A DNA stretch of 64,000 nucleotides, from the NCBI RefSeq assembly GCF_018131185.1, contig NZ_JAFCJE010000014.1, positions 21,906-85,905 on the forward strand, written 5' to 3'. The notes beneath the pieces are model-generated. The model was not told the origin of the DNA. It made no database searches and was given only the letters and a program-made list of their open reading frames with translations. A program made the position numbers and the translations under genes. This DNA is from Bradyrhizobium diazoefficiens (GTDB taxonomy: Bacteria; Pseudomonadota; Alphaproteobacteria; Rhizobiales; Xanthobacteraceae). Of the stretch, positions 20,220 through 28,913 are shown one piece after another. Numbering within the stretch: the first letter of the stretch is position 1; every line of letters starts with the position of its first letter.

Positions 20220-21086
20220 ATGGCCTTTCGTTCCCGCCGCGAAAAACTGCGCTCCGTCCTGTCGGGCGCGACCTGCGTCCATCCCGGCTCGGTTTACGAC
20301 GCCATCTCGATCCGCATCGCCGAGGACCTCGGCTTTCCGCTCGGCATGTTCGGCGGTTCGGTCGCCTCGCTCGCCGTGCTCGGCGATCCCGACATTACCC
20401 TGATCACGCTCACCGAGCTCGCCGAGCAGATGCGGCGGATGTCGCGGGCCTCGGCGCTGCCGGTGCTGGTCGATGCCGATCACGGCTATGGCAATGCGCT
20501 CAATGTACGCCGTACCGTGCAGGAACTGGAGGCGGCGGGTGCCGCCGGCCTCACCATCGAGGACACGCTGCTGCCGGCCGCTTTTGGCGAGGCGAAGACG
20601 CAGCTGATCTCGCTCGAGGAAGGCGTCGGCAAGATGAAGGCCGCGCTCGGCGGCCGTAGTGATGGCTCGCTGGTCATCATGGGCCGCACGGGTGCTGCTG
20701 CGATCAGCTCGATCGAAGATGCGATCCGCCGCGCCAGGGCATACGAAGCCGCCGGTGTCGATGCGCTGTTCTTCACCGGAATCAAGTCGCGCGCCGAGCT
20801 CGAGGCGGTTGCCGCTGCGACGCACCTGCCGATCGTGCTCGGCGGGGCGCCGGAAGAGCTGAACGCGCTCGATTTTCTCGCCGGTCAGCGCGTACGCATC
20901 GCGCTCCAGGGTCACGCGCCGATCGCTGCCGCGACGCAGGCCGTGTATGAGACTCTGAAGGCGCTCCGCGAAGGCGCGCCGCCGAAAAGCCTTAGAGGGA
21001 TCGCATCGTCGGAGCTGACGGCCCGCGTCATGCGCGAGACTGACATCAAGGCGCGCAGCGCCGAGGTTCTCGGATTGAAAAAATGA
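20220..21086 (+). CDS. PEP mutase/isocitrate lyase superfamily enzyme, oxaloacetate decarboxylase-like
   Basis: A 288-residue member of the isocitrate lyase/PEP phosphonomutase superfamily. The metal-binding loop is VLVDADHGYGNALNV (about 79-93), with catalytic-side residues in LTIEDTLLP and a later RTGAAAISS loop where R is the carboxylate-binding Arg. Family members of this length in Bradyrhizobium are annotated as oxaloacetate decarboxylase, but lyase activity on 2-methylisocitrate-like or phosphonate substrates cannot be excluded. It overlaps the acylphosphatase gene by 4 bp. The upstream carboxylase gene is 117 bp away across a repeat. Confidence 0.82.
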   Translation: MAFRSRREKLRSVLSGATCVHPGSVYDAISIRIAEDLGFPLGMFGGSVASLAVLGDPDITLITLTELAEQMRRMSRASALPVLVDADHGYGNALNVRRTVQELEAAGAAGLTIEDTLLPAAFGEAKTQLISLEEGVGKMKAALGGRSDGSLVIMGRTGAAAISSIEDAIRRARAYEAAGVDALFFTGIKSRAELEAVAAATHLPIVLGGAPEELNALDFLAGQRVRIALQGHAPIAAATQAVYETLKALREGAPPKSLRGIASSELTARVMRETDIKARSAEVLGLKK

Positions 21087-21382
21087 GCCGGGCGATTCTC
21101 CAGGTCATGATCCGCGGGCGCGTGCAGGGCGTCGGCTATCGGGCCTGGGTCGAGTATCAGGCGACAACGAGCGGCGTCGAAGGCTGGGTCCGCAACCGCC
21201 GCGACGGCAGCGTGGAAGCGCTGTTCGCCGGCACGCCGCAGCACGTCGCGGACATGGTCGCGCTGTGCCGCCACGGCCCGCCATCCTCGCGCGTCGACAG
21301 CGTCACCAGCGAGACCGCGAGCGCGGATGAGCTGAACCTGCGCCGGGCAGGGGAGAAGTTCTCGGTGCTGCCGACGCTGTGA
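21083..21382 (+). CDS. acyP: Acylphosphatase
   Basis: A 99-residue protein of normal family length. The active-site signature is RVQGVGYRAWVEYQA with the phosphate-binding Arg, followed by GWVRNRRDGSVEALF with the catalytic Asn. It hydrolyses carboxyl-phosphate bonds of acyl phosphates. Its start codon overlaps the stop of the upstream lyase gene (ATGA), so the two are translationally coupled. Confidence 0.93.
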   Translation: MSRAILQVMIRGRVQGVGYRAWVEYQATTSGVEGWVRNRRDGSVEALFAGTPQHVADMVALCRHGPPSSRVDSVTSETASADELNLRRAGEKFSVLPTL

Positions 21383-21451
21383 GAGCTAAGCTTCTCGCCG
21401 CGCCGAAGGTCCGCTCCCTCGCCCGTTCTTACGGGAACAGGTTGAGAGACT

Positions 21452-23038
21452 TCACCGCGGCAGCTTGGCGATCGCTTCGCTGAGCTCGTGAATCTCGTAC
21501 GGCTTGCGCAGGATCGGGAAATCTCCGCGCACGCCGGCGGCGACCTCGCTGTAGCCGGTGGCAAGCAGGATCGGCAGGCCGGGGCGGATCTGGCGGAGAT
21601 GATGGGCGAGGGTGAGGCCGTCCATCTTGCCGGGCATGACGATGTCCGAGAAAACGAAGTCGACGCCGTTGTTCTCGATCTCGCGCAGGGCAGCTTCGGC
21701 ATCGGCGACCCGGCGCACCTGGTAGCCGAGCTGCTCCAGCAGGCCGATGCTGACCGCGGCGACGTCCGGATTGTCCTCCACCAGCAACACGGTACCGCTG
21801 CCCTGAAACGCGGGCTCTCCCGTCGTGTCGGACGATGGCGTGTCTTCTCCGCGGGGCAGGAGGATGGTGAAGGTCGTGCCCTTGCCGAGCTCGCTTGCGA
21901 CGCTCACCGTGCCGCCGGCCTGGTGCGCGAAGCCGTGCACCTGAGACAGGCCGAGGCCCGTGCCCTTTCCGATCGGCTTGGTCGTGAAGAACGGCTCGAA
22001 GATCTTGTCGAGAACGTCGGAGGGAATGCCGAGCCCGGTGTCGGTAACGTCGATCGCGACGAAATCGCCGGCGAGGGGCGCCTCGTCCAGCACGACCTTG
22101 CGTGCGCCGATCGTCACGGTGCCGCCGTCGGGCATCGCGTCGCGGGCATTGATGACGAGGTTGAGCAGCGCTGTCTCGAGTTCGGACGCGTCGGCCTTGA
22201 TCGGCCAGACGTCGCGGTCGATGTCGAAGACCAGGCGTACGGAGCTGCCGACACCGGCATCGAGCACGTCGCGAATTGCCGCGATGCGTTCGGCGAAATC
22301 GATCGCCTGCGGATTGACGCTCTGCCGCCGCGCGAAGGTGAGGAGTTGGTTGGTCAGCGCCGCCCCGCGCTTGGTGGCGGTTTCGATGGCCGAGATCGCG
22401 CGCTGCATCTTGGCCGCGTCGTCGGCCCCTCGCTTCAGCATATGGAGGCTGCCGCTGATGATCATCAGAAGGTTGTTGAAGTCGTGGGCGACCCCACCGG
22501 TGAGTTGCCCGAGCGCGTCGAACTTCTGGGACTCGGCGAGCTGCTTCTGCATCGCCTCGAGCTTGATCTGTGTATTGCGGCGCTCTGTGATGTCGCGCGT
22601 GATCTTGGCGAATCCGACCAGTGCGCCGTCCTCGTAGATCGGATCGATCACGACGCTGGCCCAGAAGAAGGTGCCGTCCTTGCGAACGCGCCAGCCTTCC
22701 TCCTCGTAGCGGCCCTTTTCCCTGGCGATGCCGAGCGCACGGGCCGGCTTGCCGTTGGCGCGGTCGGTTTCGGTGTAGAAGCGGGAGAAATGCTGGCCGA
22801 GGATCTCTTCGGGTGAATAGCCCTTGATGCGTTCGCCGCCGATGTTCCAGCTGGTGATGATCCCCTTGGGATCGAGCATGTAGAGGGCGTAGTCCGCAAC
22901 TCCCTCAACCAACAGCCGGAAACTGCGTTCGCTCTCGAACAAGTCTCTCTGTTGACTGACCTTTTCGACCATTCCGGGACCCCGCCTCGACTGGAGCAAA
23001 CGCCGCGGGCGCCGGATGGTTCCCCCAGCCTGGGACAT
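21452..23038 (-). CDS. PAS hybrid histidine kinase with receiver domain
   Basis: A protein of up to 528 residues. It has one PAS/PAC domain (about 40-150; LVEGVADYALYMLDPKG, GYSPEEILGQHFSRFYTE), HisKA with KFDALGQLTGGVAHDFNN, HATPase_c with DTGLGIPSDVLDKIFEPFFTTK and GKGTGLGLSQVHG, and a receiver (about 405-525) with VDFVFSDIVMPG as the phosphorylation site. It is similar to the larger kinase at 14136-16601 and may be an older duplicate lacking two PAS domains. An internal ATG (22972) just before the first helix is an alternative start. It is divergent from the GbsR-type regulator with a 74-bp gap. Confidence 0.9.
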   Translation of the reverse strand: MSQAGGTIRRPRRLLQSRRGPGMVEKVSQQRDLFESERSFRLLVEGVADYALYMLDPKGIITSWNIGGERIKGYSPEEILGQHFSRFYTETDRANGKPARALGIAREKGRYEEEGWRVRKDGTFFWASVVIDPIYEDGALVGFAKITRDITERRNTQIKLEAMQKQLAESQKFDALGQLTGGVAHDFNNLLMIISGSLHMLKRGADDAAKMQRAISAIETATKRGAALTNQLLTFARRQSVNPQAIDFAERIAAIRDVLDAGVGSSVRLVFDIDRDVWPIKADASELETALLNLVINARDAMPDGGTVTIGARKVVLDEAPLAGDFVAIDVTDTGLGIPSDVLDKIFEPFFTTKPIGKGTGLGLSQVHGFAHQAGGTVSVASELGKGTTFTILLPRGEDTPSSDTTGEPAFQGSGTVLLVEDNPDVAAVSIGLLEQLGYQVRRVADAEAALREIENNGVDFVFSDIVMPGKMDGLTLAHHLRQIRPGLPILLATGYSEVAAGVRGDFPILRKPYEIHELSEAIAKLPR

Positions 23039-23077
23039 TTTTAGGCATTCCCCCGCCGCGTATGCGGATGGTGTCGC

Positions 23078-23106
23078 TTGACAGGGGATCGGTACTATCA
23101 GATATT
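23078..23106 (+). promoter_or_regulatory. Sigma-70-type promoter of the GbsR/MarR regulator gene
   Basis: TTGACA (23078-23083) and GATATT (23101-23106) are separated by 17 bp. The -35 box is a full consensus match and the -10 box matches 4 of 6. Transcription should begin around 23112-23114, at the ATG itself. Confidence 0.6.
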
Positions 23107-23121
23107 TCTGTCATGACAGAA
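23106..23121. promoter_or_regulatory. Perfect 16-bp palindromic operator spanning the regulator start codon
   Basis: TTCTGTCATGACAGAA is identical to its reverse complement. It overlaps the end of the -10 box, the predicted transcription start and the ATG (23113) of the MarR-like regulator gene. The position suggests autorepression. Binding by this protein is inferred. Confidence 0.65.
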
Positions 23122-23670
23122 TTAACCGGAAAGAAGAAACTCCCCGCCGCCGTCGAGCGCTTCATCCTGCATTGGGGCGACATGGGGGACGAGTGGGGCG
23201 TCAATCGCTCGGTCAGCCAGATCCACGGGCTGCTCTACCTTTCCGAAGCGCCGATGACCGCCGAGGACATCGCCGACACGCTCGGTATGGCGCGCTCCAA
23301 CGTCTCCAACTCGCTCAAGGAGCTGCTCGCCTGGAACCTGATCCGGCGCGTGCCGATCCTGGGCGACCGCCGCGACCATTACGAGGCCGAGACCGACATC
23401 TGGGAGGTCGCGGCCAGAATCGCGGCGCGGCGCAAGGAGCGGGAGCTCGATCCGGCGATCGCTGCGCTCAGGGCGTGTGTGTCCGACGCCGCCGGCGATC
23501 CGGCCATCAATCCGGTCGCGAGCAAGCGGCTGAAGGAGATGCTCGCCTTCACCGAGCTCGCCGACCACTGGTTCATGCAGATGCTGAAGGTGCCGCGGCC
23601 GCGGCTGGTCGCCTTGATGCGGCTTGGCGAGAAGATCGTGAGCCTGCTGCCGCTGGGCAAGACCAAATAG
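23113..23670 (+). CDS. GbsR/MarR-type transcriptional regulator
   Basis: A 185-residue winged-helix regulator (HTH about 45-95; TAEDIADTLGMARSNVSNSLKEL) resembling the GbsR branch of the MarR superfamily, with a helical C-terminal region ending in LGEKIVSLLPLGKTK. I chose the ATG at 23113 rather than an upstream GTG or ATG because a strong promoter predicts a transcript starting at that ATG and there is no Shine-Dalgarno. It is first in an apparent operon with the DUF4166 and epimerase genes (16-bp gap, then a 4-bp overlap). Confidence 0.85.
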   Translation: MTELTGKKKLPAAVERFILHWGDMGDEWGVNRSVSQIHGLLYLSEAPMTAEDIADTLGMARSNVSNSLKELLAWNLIRRVPILGDRRDHYEAETDIWEVAARIAARRKERELDPAIAALRACVSDAAGDPAINPVASKRLKEMLAFTELADHWFMQMLKVPRPRLVALMRLGEKIVSLLPLGKTK

Positions 23671-23686
23671 CCTCGAGGAGGGGACG

Positions 23687-24352
23687 ATGACGTCGGCAAG
23701 ATTATCAGGCTGCAACGCATCGACCTCCGCTCACACCAGACTGCTCGACGATCGCCGCTTCCGCGCATTGCTGTCGGACCAGGATTGGGGCCGCCTGCCG
23801 CTCGCGACCTGGCGGCGCTTCTCCAAACGCGTCGCCGACGGCGACAGTGTCGTCTATGTCGGAATCGTCGACGAGATTTCCTTCAGCGACATCGGCTGGT
23901 GGCTCGCACAGGCCGCACGCATGATCGGCGGGCCGCTGCCCACCGGCCGTGACACCGGCGTGCCCATGATCGTGACCGTTACCGAGGATGCCGCAACCGG
24001 CGGTCAGACCTGGACGCGCATCTGCGCGCGCAAGCGTGGATTTCCGCAAGTGATCCATTCCGCCAAGCGTTTTGCCGGTCCGACCGGACTCGAAGAGTAT
24101 GTCGGCTTCGGCGTTTCGATGGCGCTCCGCATCGCGGTCGAGGACCAGGCGCTGACCTTTCGCAGCGCCGGCTATGGGCTCCAGTTCGGACGCCTGTGGA
24201 TCCCGCTGCCGCAATGGCTCACGCCGGGCGATCTCACCGTGACGCACCGCGACCTCGGCGAGGGCGCGTTCCGCTTCACCCTGGACGTCATTCATCCGCG
24301 TTACGGCGCACTGATCCACCAGTCCGCCACCTTCCGGGAGGCCGTGTCATGA
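23687..24352 (+). CDS. DUF4166 domain protein
   Basis: A 221-residue protein. Residues about 30-215 match the DUF4166 pattern, including RLPLATWRRFSKRV, a central FAGPTGLEEYVGFG stretch and HPRYGALIHQ near the end. Function is unknown; DUF4166 is often fused or adjacent to saccharopine dehydrogenase-like or epimerase-like proteins. It has no signal peptide. It is the second gene of the GbsR operon and overlaps the next gene by 4 bp. Confidence 0.8.
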   Translation: MTSARLSGCNASTSAHTRLLDDRRFRALLSDQDWGRLPLATWRRFSKRVADGDSVVYVGIVDEISFSDIGWWLAQAARMIGGPLPTGRDTGVPMIVTVTEDAATGGQTWTRICARKRGFPQVIHSAKRFAGPTGLEEYVGFGVSMALRIAVEDQALTFRSAGYGLQFGRLWIPLPQWLTPGDLTVTHRDLGEGAFRFTLDVIHPRYGALIHQSATFREAVS

Positions 24353-25785
24353 CACCGCTGTTGTGGACGCTCATCTCCATCCAGATCGTGATGGGCGTGT
24401 TCGACACCTTCTATCACCACGAATTCACCGAACGCCTGGCGTGGCGACCATCGCAGCGCTTCGAGCTGAAGCTGCACGGCATCCGCAACATGCTCTACGC
24501 GCTGCTGTTCCTCGTGCTCGGCTGGCTCGAAGTCCATGGCGTTCTGGCGCTCTTGATCGTCGCAGTGCTCGTTGCCGAGATCGTCATCACGCTGATGGAT
24601 TTCGTCGAGGAGGATTTGAGCCGGACGCTGCCGCCGAGCGAGCGAATCAATCATACGCTGCTCGCCATCAACTATGGCGCCATTCTCGTGCTGTTGCTGC
24701 CGGTTCTGATCGACTGGGCGATGCAGCCGTCCGGCGTGATGGTCGTTTATCAAGGGCTGCTGAGCATCGCCGCGACGGCCTGTGCGGTCGGCGCGGCGTT
24801 GTGCGGCGTCAGGGATTTTGCGGCGATGCGCCGATTGGGTCGCATGAAGAGTGTTCCGGCAGCGGCCCTCGTCGAAAAGATTCCCGGCCGCAAGACCGTG
24901 TTGATCACGGGAGCCACCGGATTCATCGGCAGCCGGCTGGCGGCAGGCCTCGGCGGGGCCGGGCACGACGTCATCGCGCTGATCCGCAACCCCGCCAGGG
25001 TCGAGATGCTGCCGCCGCCGGTCATGCTGATCACGAGCCTCGATCAGCTTTCGGCGGACACGAAGATCGACACCATCGTCAACCTTGCGGGCGAGCCGAT
25101 CGGCAACGGCCTGTGGACCGAGGCCAAGCGCGCCAGGATCATCGACTCCCGCGTCGACATGACCGGCGAAATCGTCAAGCTGATCGCGCGGCTCGACCAC
25201 AAGCCCGAGGTGCTGGTCAGCGGCTCTGCGATCGGCTGGTACGGATTGTGGGCCGACCAAGTGCTGACGGAATCGGCGAAGTCGCACGCCTGCTTCAGCC
25301 ACGAGCTGTGCGCGGCCTGGGAGGCAGCGGCGCGGTCGGCGGAGGAGTTCGGTGTGCGCGTGGTCTGTTTGCGCATCGGCCTCGTGCTCGGCACGGAAGG
25401 CGGCTTCATCACGCGCATGCTGACGCCGTTCGAGTTCGGCCTTGGCGGCCCGCTCGGCACCGGACGGCAGTGGATGTCCTGGATCGAGCGCGACGATCTC
25501 ATTCGCCTGATCGCCTATGTGATGGTCACGCCCGATCTCGCCGGCCCCGTCAACGCCACCGCACCGATCCCGGTGACCAACGCCAAGTTCACCGAAGAGC
25601 TCGGCCGCCGACTGCACCGGCCGGCGGTGTTCCGCATTCCCGGCGGCCTCTTGCGCCGGATCGGCGGCGGCTTCGCCGACGAGCTCCTGCTCGGCGGTCA
25701 GCGCGTGCTGCCGAACAAGGCGCTGAGCCGCGGCTTTGTCTTCCGGCACGAGACGCTGCGCAGCGCGTTCGAGGCGATCCTGTAA
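24349..25785 (+). CDS. Membrane-domain/TIGR01777-type epimerase fusion
   Basis: A 478-residue protein. The first about 165 residues hold four or five predicted membrane helices with conserved polar spots (TFYHHEFTERL, FELKLHGIRN). The rest is an extended-SDR nucleotide epimerase of the TIGR01777 group, with the NAD(P) motif TGATGFIGSRLA (about 186-197) and SGSAIGWYG near the active site. A DUF4166 gene overlaps its start. The reaction is unknown. The anchored architecture suggests a membrane-bound or lipid-like substrate, which is inference. Confidence 0.82.
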   Translation: MTPLLWTLISIQIVMGVFDTFYHHEFTERLAWRPSQRFELKLHGIRNMLYALLFLVLGWLEVHGVLALLIVAVLVAEIVITLMDFVEEDLSRTLPPSERINHTLLAINYGAILVLLLPVLIDWAMQPSGVMVVYQGLLSIAATACAVGAALCGVRDFAAMRRLGRMKSVPAAALVEKIPGRKTVLITGATGFIGSRLAAGLGGAGHDVIALIRNPARVEMLPPPVMLITSLDQLSADTKIDTIVNLAGEPIGNGLWTEAKRARIIDSRVDMTGEIVKLIARLDHKPEVLVSGSAIGWYGLWADQVLTESAKSHACFSHELCAAWEAAARSAEEFGVRVVCLRIGLVLGTEGGFITRMLTPFEFGLGGPLGTGRQWMSWIERDDLIRLIAYVMVTPDLAGPVNATAPIPVTNAKFTEELGRRLHRPAVFRIPGGLLRRIGGGFADELLLGGQRVLPNKALSRGFVFRHETLRSAFEAIL

Positions 25786-25789
25786 GACT

Positions 25790-26644
25790 TCAGGTGGCGG
25801 CCGCGCTCCGAAACGTCGCCGCCACCGCGCGTAGCGCCGCTCGCTTGGCGGGATCGCTGACCTTCGAATGCAGCATCACCTTCGAGCTGCCGAGTTTCGG
25901 CAGCCTGTGCGCAGGCCCGATGTCGACCAGCCCGGGAGGTGCGATCCGCCGCGCCAGCGGCGCGACCGCAAGTCCGGCAAGTGCGGCGGCAACCACCGCC
26001 GTGACGCCGCCGCCGACGAAGCGCTCGCGCCAGGCGATGTTGGCCTTGTCGAGCACACGCACCGCGATGGCGCGGACGCCGCAGGGCGGGGCGAGCGTCG
26101 CAAGCGGCAGCGGCTCGCCCTTCGGCAGCGTAAGGCGACGTGCGGCGAACCAGCCGAACTCGTCCTCGGTCAGCATCTCGCCGCCGCGGCGGCTGCCTTC
26201 CTGGCGGACGATCACCGCATCGAGCTCGCCTGCGTCATAGGCATCCTGCATCTCCCGCGAGAAGCCGATGGTGACGGCGAGGGTGAGGTTCGCCGACATC
26301 GCGTGCAGCCGTTCGAGCAGCGGGACCAGTTCGGGGCCTGTAGCGTGATCGGAAATGCCCAGCGAGAGCGACTGCACGGCCGGTGCATCGCCCGTCAGCG
26401 CGCGGTCGTGCGCGGCGATCAGCGCGCGGGCGCGTTCGAGGAAGCCGGCGCCGTCGGCGGTGAGCCGGACCGCGCGGGGTGAGCGCTCGACGAGACGTTT
26501 TCCCAGCAACGTCTCCAGCCGTTGCAGCTTGAGACTGACCGCCGCCTGCGTCGTGCCCAGGGCTTCGGCGGCACGGGTAAAGCTCTGGAGGTCGGCGACC
26601 AGCAGGAAGGCCTGGACGGTGGCGATGTCGAGGGTTGGTGTCAT
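25790..26644 (-). CDS. LysR-family transcriptional regulator
   Basis: A 284-residue LysR protein. The N-terminal HTH (about 1-60; TVQAFLLVADLQSFTRAAEALG followed by TTQAAVSLKLQRLE) is clear, and the C-terminal substrate-binding domain occupies about 88-275. It is divergent from a tautomerase-family gene across 116 bp that contains nested inverted repeats, so it probably regulates that gene and itself. Its stop lies 5 bp past the convergent epimerase gene. Confidence 0.9.
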   Translation of the reverse strand: MTPTLDIATVQAFLLVADLQSFTRAAEALGTTQAAVSLKLQRLETLLGKRLVERSPRAVRLTADGAGFLERARALIAAHDRALTGDAPAVQSLSLGISDHATGPELVPLLERLHAMSANLTLAVTIGFSREMQDAYDAGELDAVIVRQEGSRRGGEMLTEDEFGWFAARRLTLPKGEPLPLATLAPPCGVRAIAVRVLDKANIAWRERFVGGGVTAVVAAALAGLAVAPLARRIAPPGLVDIGPAHRLPKLGSSKVMLHSKVSDPAKRAALRAVAATFRSAAAT

Positions 26645-26653
26645 TACGATCGG

Positions 26654-26678
26654 TTATCACTGATATCAACAGAGATAA
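26654..26678. promoter_or_regulatory. Nested inverted repeats, likely LysR binding site
   Basis: TTATC (26654-26658) and GATAA (26674-26678) flank the palindrome TGATATCA (26661-26668). The site starts 10 bp from the lysR start codon in the divergent gap, where LysR proteins usually bind. It is inferred from position and symmetry. Confidence 0.5.
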
Positions 26679-26760
26679 GATACCAAAATGACGGCTGTCG
26701 GTCTAGCTTCTCATCATCAACGCCGCGCAAATCCCGCGCTGCATATCGAGGAGAGCCACC

Positions 26761-27183
26761 ATGCCCCTGATCACCGTATCCTACACCTCGTCCCGCCAGT
26801 CGCCCTCGCTGAAGGCCGACATCGCCAACGCTGTGTCCGAGCTCACCGCAAAGATTTTGCACAAGGATCCCAAGGTGACCGCCATCATCGTGAAGTCGGT
26901 CGAGGCCGGCGACTGGTTCGCCGGCGGCAAGTCGCTGGCCGAGCAGAAGCTTGCAAGCTACTGGATCGACATCCACGTCAGCGAAGGTACCAACACCAAG
27001 GACGAGAAGGCGGCCTATCTCGCCGCGATGTTCAGGCGCATGGCCGAGATTTTGGGCCCGCTGCATCCCGAGACCTATCTGCATGTCGACGAGGTCAAGG
27101 GCGATGCCTACGGCTTTGGCGGCCTGACCCAGGAGCGCCGCTACATCGCCGGCAAGCTCGAGGTGCCGCTGCAGGCGGCGTAA
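26761..27183 (+). CDS. Tautomerase-superfamily protein (4-oxalocrotonate tautomerase-like)
   Basis: A 140-residue protein beginning MPLITVSYTS, so removal of Met would expose the catalytic Pro1 of the tautomerase superfamily. The beta-alpha-beta fold follows, with YWIDIHVSEGTNTKDEKAA in the middle. Family members convert enol to keto isomers of small acids or act as promiscuous dehalogenases. The substrate is unknown. A GGAGAG site precedes the ATG. It is divergent from a LysR regulator that probably controls it. Confidence 0.87.
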   Translation: MPLITVSYTSSRQSPSLKADIANAVSELTAKILHKDPKVTAIIVKSVEAGDWFAGGKSLAEQKLASYWIDIHVSEGTNTKDEKAAYLAAMFRRMAEILGPLHPETYLHVDEVKGDAYGFGGLTQERRYIAGKLEVPLQAA

Positions 27184-27189
27184 ATCCGC

Positions 27190-27219
27190 AGGCCGCGGGT
27201 ATGGTCTCGCCCGCGGCCT
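27190..27219. terminator. Hairpin terminator between convergent genes
   Basis: AGGCCGCGGG (27190-27199) and CCCGCGGCCT (27210-27219) form a 10-bp GC-rich stem with a 10-nt loop, 7 bp after the tautomerase stop and just before the helicase gene end. Confidence 0.65.
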
Positions 27220-27223
27220 TCCG

Positions 27224-27937
27224 TCAGCTCGCCGCGCCGAACCGGACTTCCGAATTGTTCAGGAAGCACGTCTTGTCGAACAGCTTCAGGTCCAGCGGAT
27301 TCGGCAGCCTGACGTCGCTGAGATCGGGGCAGGGCTTGACCTGGGGATCATAGGATCGGTCGATCTGCGAGATGAAGACGACGATCAGTCCCTGATCGCG
27401 GGCGAACGATTTCAGCGCTCGCACTTGAACAGTGAGGTCGGGGTTTTCGCGCCTCTGGTCGAGCAGTTGCAGGTAGTCGATCACCACGACTGTGCCGCGG
27501 GGCGCCGTCGCCATCTGCTTGACGACATAGTCGGCGCTGATGGCATCGGAGCAATCGACCTCGAAGAGTGTGTCGAATTGCGCCGGCTTCACGCCGATTG
27601 CACGCAAGCGATCCAGAACATCCTTCTCGGTGTACTCGAGCGAGAAGAACGCGGCCCGATGGCCCGACTTCATCGCCTCCACCGCAAGTTCGAGGCTCAT
27701 CAGCGTCTTGCCCTGGCCGGGCCGCGCGCCGACCAGCACCAGATCGCCAGGCATGAATTGCGGGAACAGCCTGTTCGCGGGCGTCAGCGCGGCGGCTTTC
27801 GCTGCGAGCATGCTCCAGGCGGAAAACCTTTCCGTCCTGGCGACGCGGTCGAGTGCGTCGTGCAGTGGAATGCCTTCCTCGCGGGACAGGCGCCTCGCGC
27901 GTCGCTTCAGATGATAGATCGGCGCAGAGAGTCTCAT
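27224..27937 (-). CDS. Stand-alone DnaB-like helicase domain protein
   Basis: A 237-residue protein corresponding to the RecA-like C-terminal ATPase domain of DnaB, without the N-terminal primase-interaction domain. Walker A is GARPGQGKT (70-78), Walker B is VVVIDYLQLL (about 148-157) and a sensor segment reads VFISQIDR. DnaB is normally about 450-500 residues, so this is a separate short family, sometimes annotated as DNA helicase or RadA-like. The start at 27937 was chosen because a GGGAGG site lies upstream. No replication or phage genes are nearby. The role is unknown. Confidence 0.8.
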   Translation of the reverse strand: MRLSAPIYHLKRRARRLSREEGIPLHDALDRVARTERFSAWSMLAAKAAALTPANRLFPQFMPGDLVLVGARPGQGKTLMSLELAVEAMKSGHRAAFFSLEYTEKDVLDRLRAIGVKPAQFDTLFEVDCSDAISADYVVKQMATAPRGTVVVIDYLQLLDQRRENPDLTVQVRALKSFARDQGLIVVFISQIDRSYDPQVKPCPDLSDVRLPNPLDLKLFDKTCFLNNSEVRFGAAS

Positions 27938-28108
27938 CGTCCAAACCTCCCGTTGCGAGCTGAAACGCAATCCCTCCTTATGCCCAGCGCTCGAACAGTC
28001 GGCCCGTGATCTCATCGCCCGGCATGAGGTCTGCTTTCCCGGCGGAGGGGGGAGGCGTGGGCGGCGCCGGAATCGAGCATAGCCGATTCCGTGAAGAACG
28101 CGGAGGCG

Positions 28109-28846
28109 TCAGGCGGCCACTTCCGGCAGCAGCGCGCGGGTCGGCCCGAATAATTCCTCGAACGCCTGCCGGAGCGCGACGTCGACATCGGCCATGGTCA
28201 CGAGCTGGCCGAGGTCGACCAGCGAGGTGACGCCGTAGCGGGCGTCAGTGACGCCGCACGGCACGATGCCGGCGAAATGCGACAGCTCCGGCTCGACATT
28301 GATGGCGATGCCATGGAACGAGACCCAGCGCTTCAGGCGGACGCCGATCGCCGCGATCTTGTCCTCGTAACCTTCGCCCTTGTCGGGCCGCTTGACCCAG
28401 ACGCCGACGCGGTCCTCGCGCCGTTCGCCGCGGACGTTGAAGGCGGCGAGCGTGCGCAGAATCAGCTCCTCCAGGCTCGCGACATAGGCGCGGACGTCCG
28501 GCCGGCGGCGCTTGAGGTCCAGCATGACATAGGCCACGCGCTGGCCGGGCCCGTGATAGGTGAGCTGGCCGCCGCGTCCCGTGGTGAAGATCGGAAAGCG
28601 GGGATCGCGCAGGTCGGCTTCCTTGCCCGAGGTGCCGGAGGTGTAGAGCGGAGGGTGTTCGAGCAGCCAGACCAGCTCCGCGGCCTCGCCCGCCGCAATG
28701 GCGGCGACTCGCGCCTCCATGGCGGCCACCGCCTCGGGATAGGGCACCGGTGCGTCCGAGATTCGCCACTCGACGGGCTCGCCGCCGGCGGCGGAAAACG
28801 GCGTCAAATCGAGCTGTTGGCGGGGGTTTTGCGGCGAATTAACCAT
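28109..28846 (-). CDS. lipB: Octanoyltransferase LipB
   Basis: A 245-residue enzyme that moves octanoyl from acyl carrier protein to lipoyl domains, the first step of lipoate synthesis in the cytosol. The LipB signature is visible as GRGGQLTYHGPGQRVAYVML (about 93-112), with the catalytic Cys in GIVPCGVTD and Lys in IGVRLKRW. Length is usual for the family. It is divergent from the fliN-like gene. Confidence 0.95.
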   Translation of the reverse strand: MVNSPQNPRQQLDLTPFSAAGGEPVEWRISDAPVPYPEAVAAMEARVAAIAAGEAAELVWLLEHPPLYTSGTSGKEADLRDPRFPIFTTGRGGQLTYHGPGQRVAYVMLDLKRRRPDVRAYVASLEELILRTLAAFNVRGERREDRVGVWVKRPDKGEGYEDKIAAIGVRLKRWVSFHGIAINVEPELSHFAGIVPCGVTDARYGVTSLVDLGQLVTMADVDVALRQAFEELFGPTRALLPEVAA

Positions 28847-28913
28847 TGGCTAACCATAACGTGGTGATCATCTCGGGAGCAAATGCCAGTCTCAAGTTGC
28901 GGCGGTCCTGACA

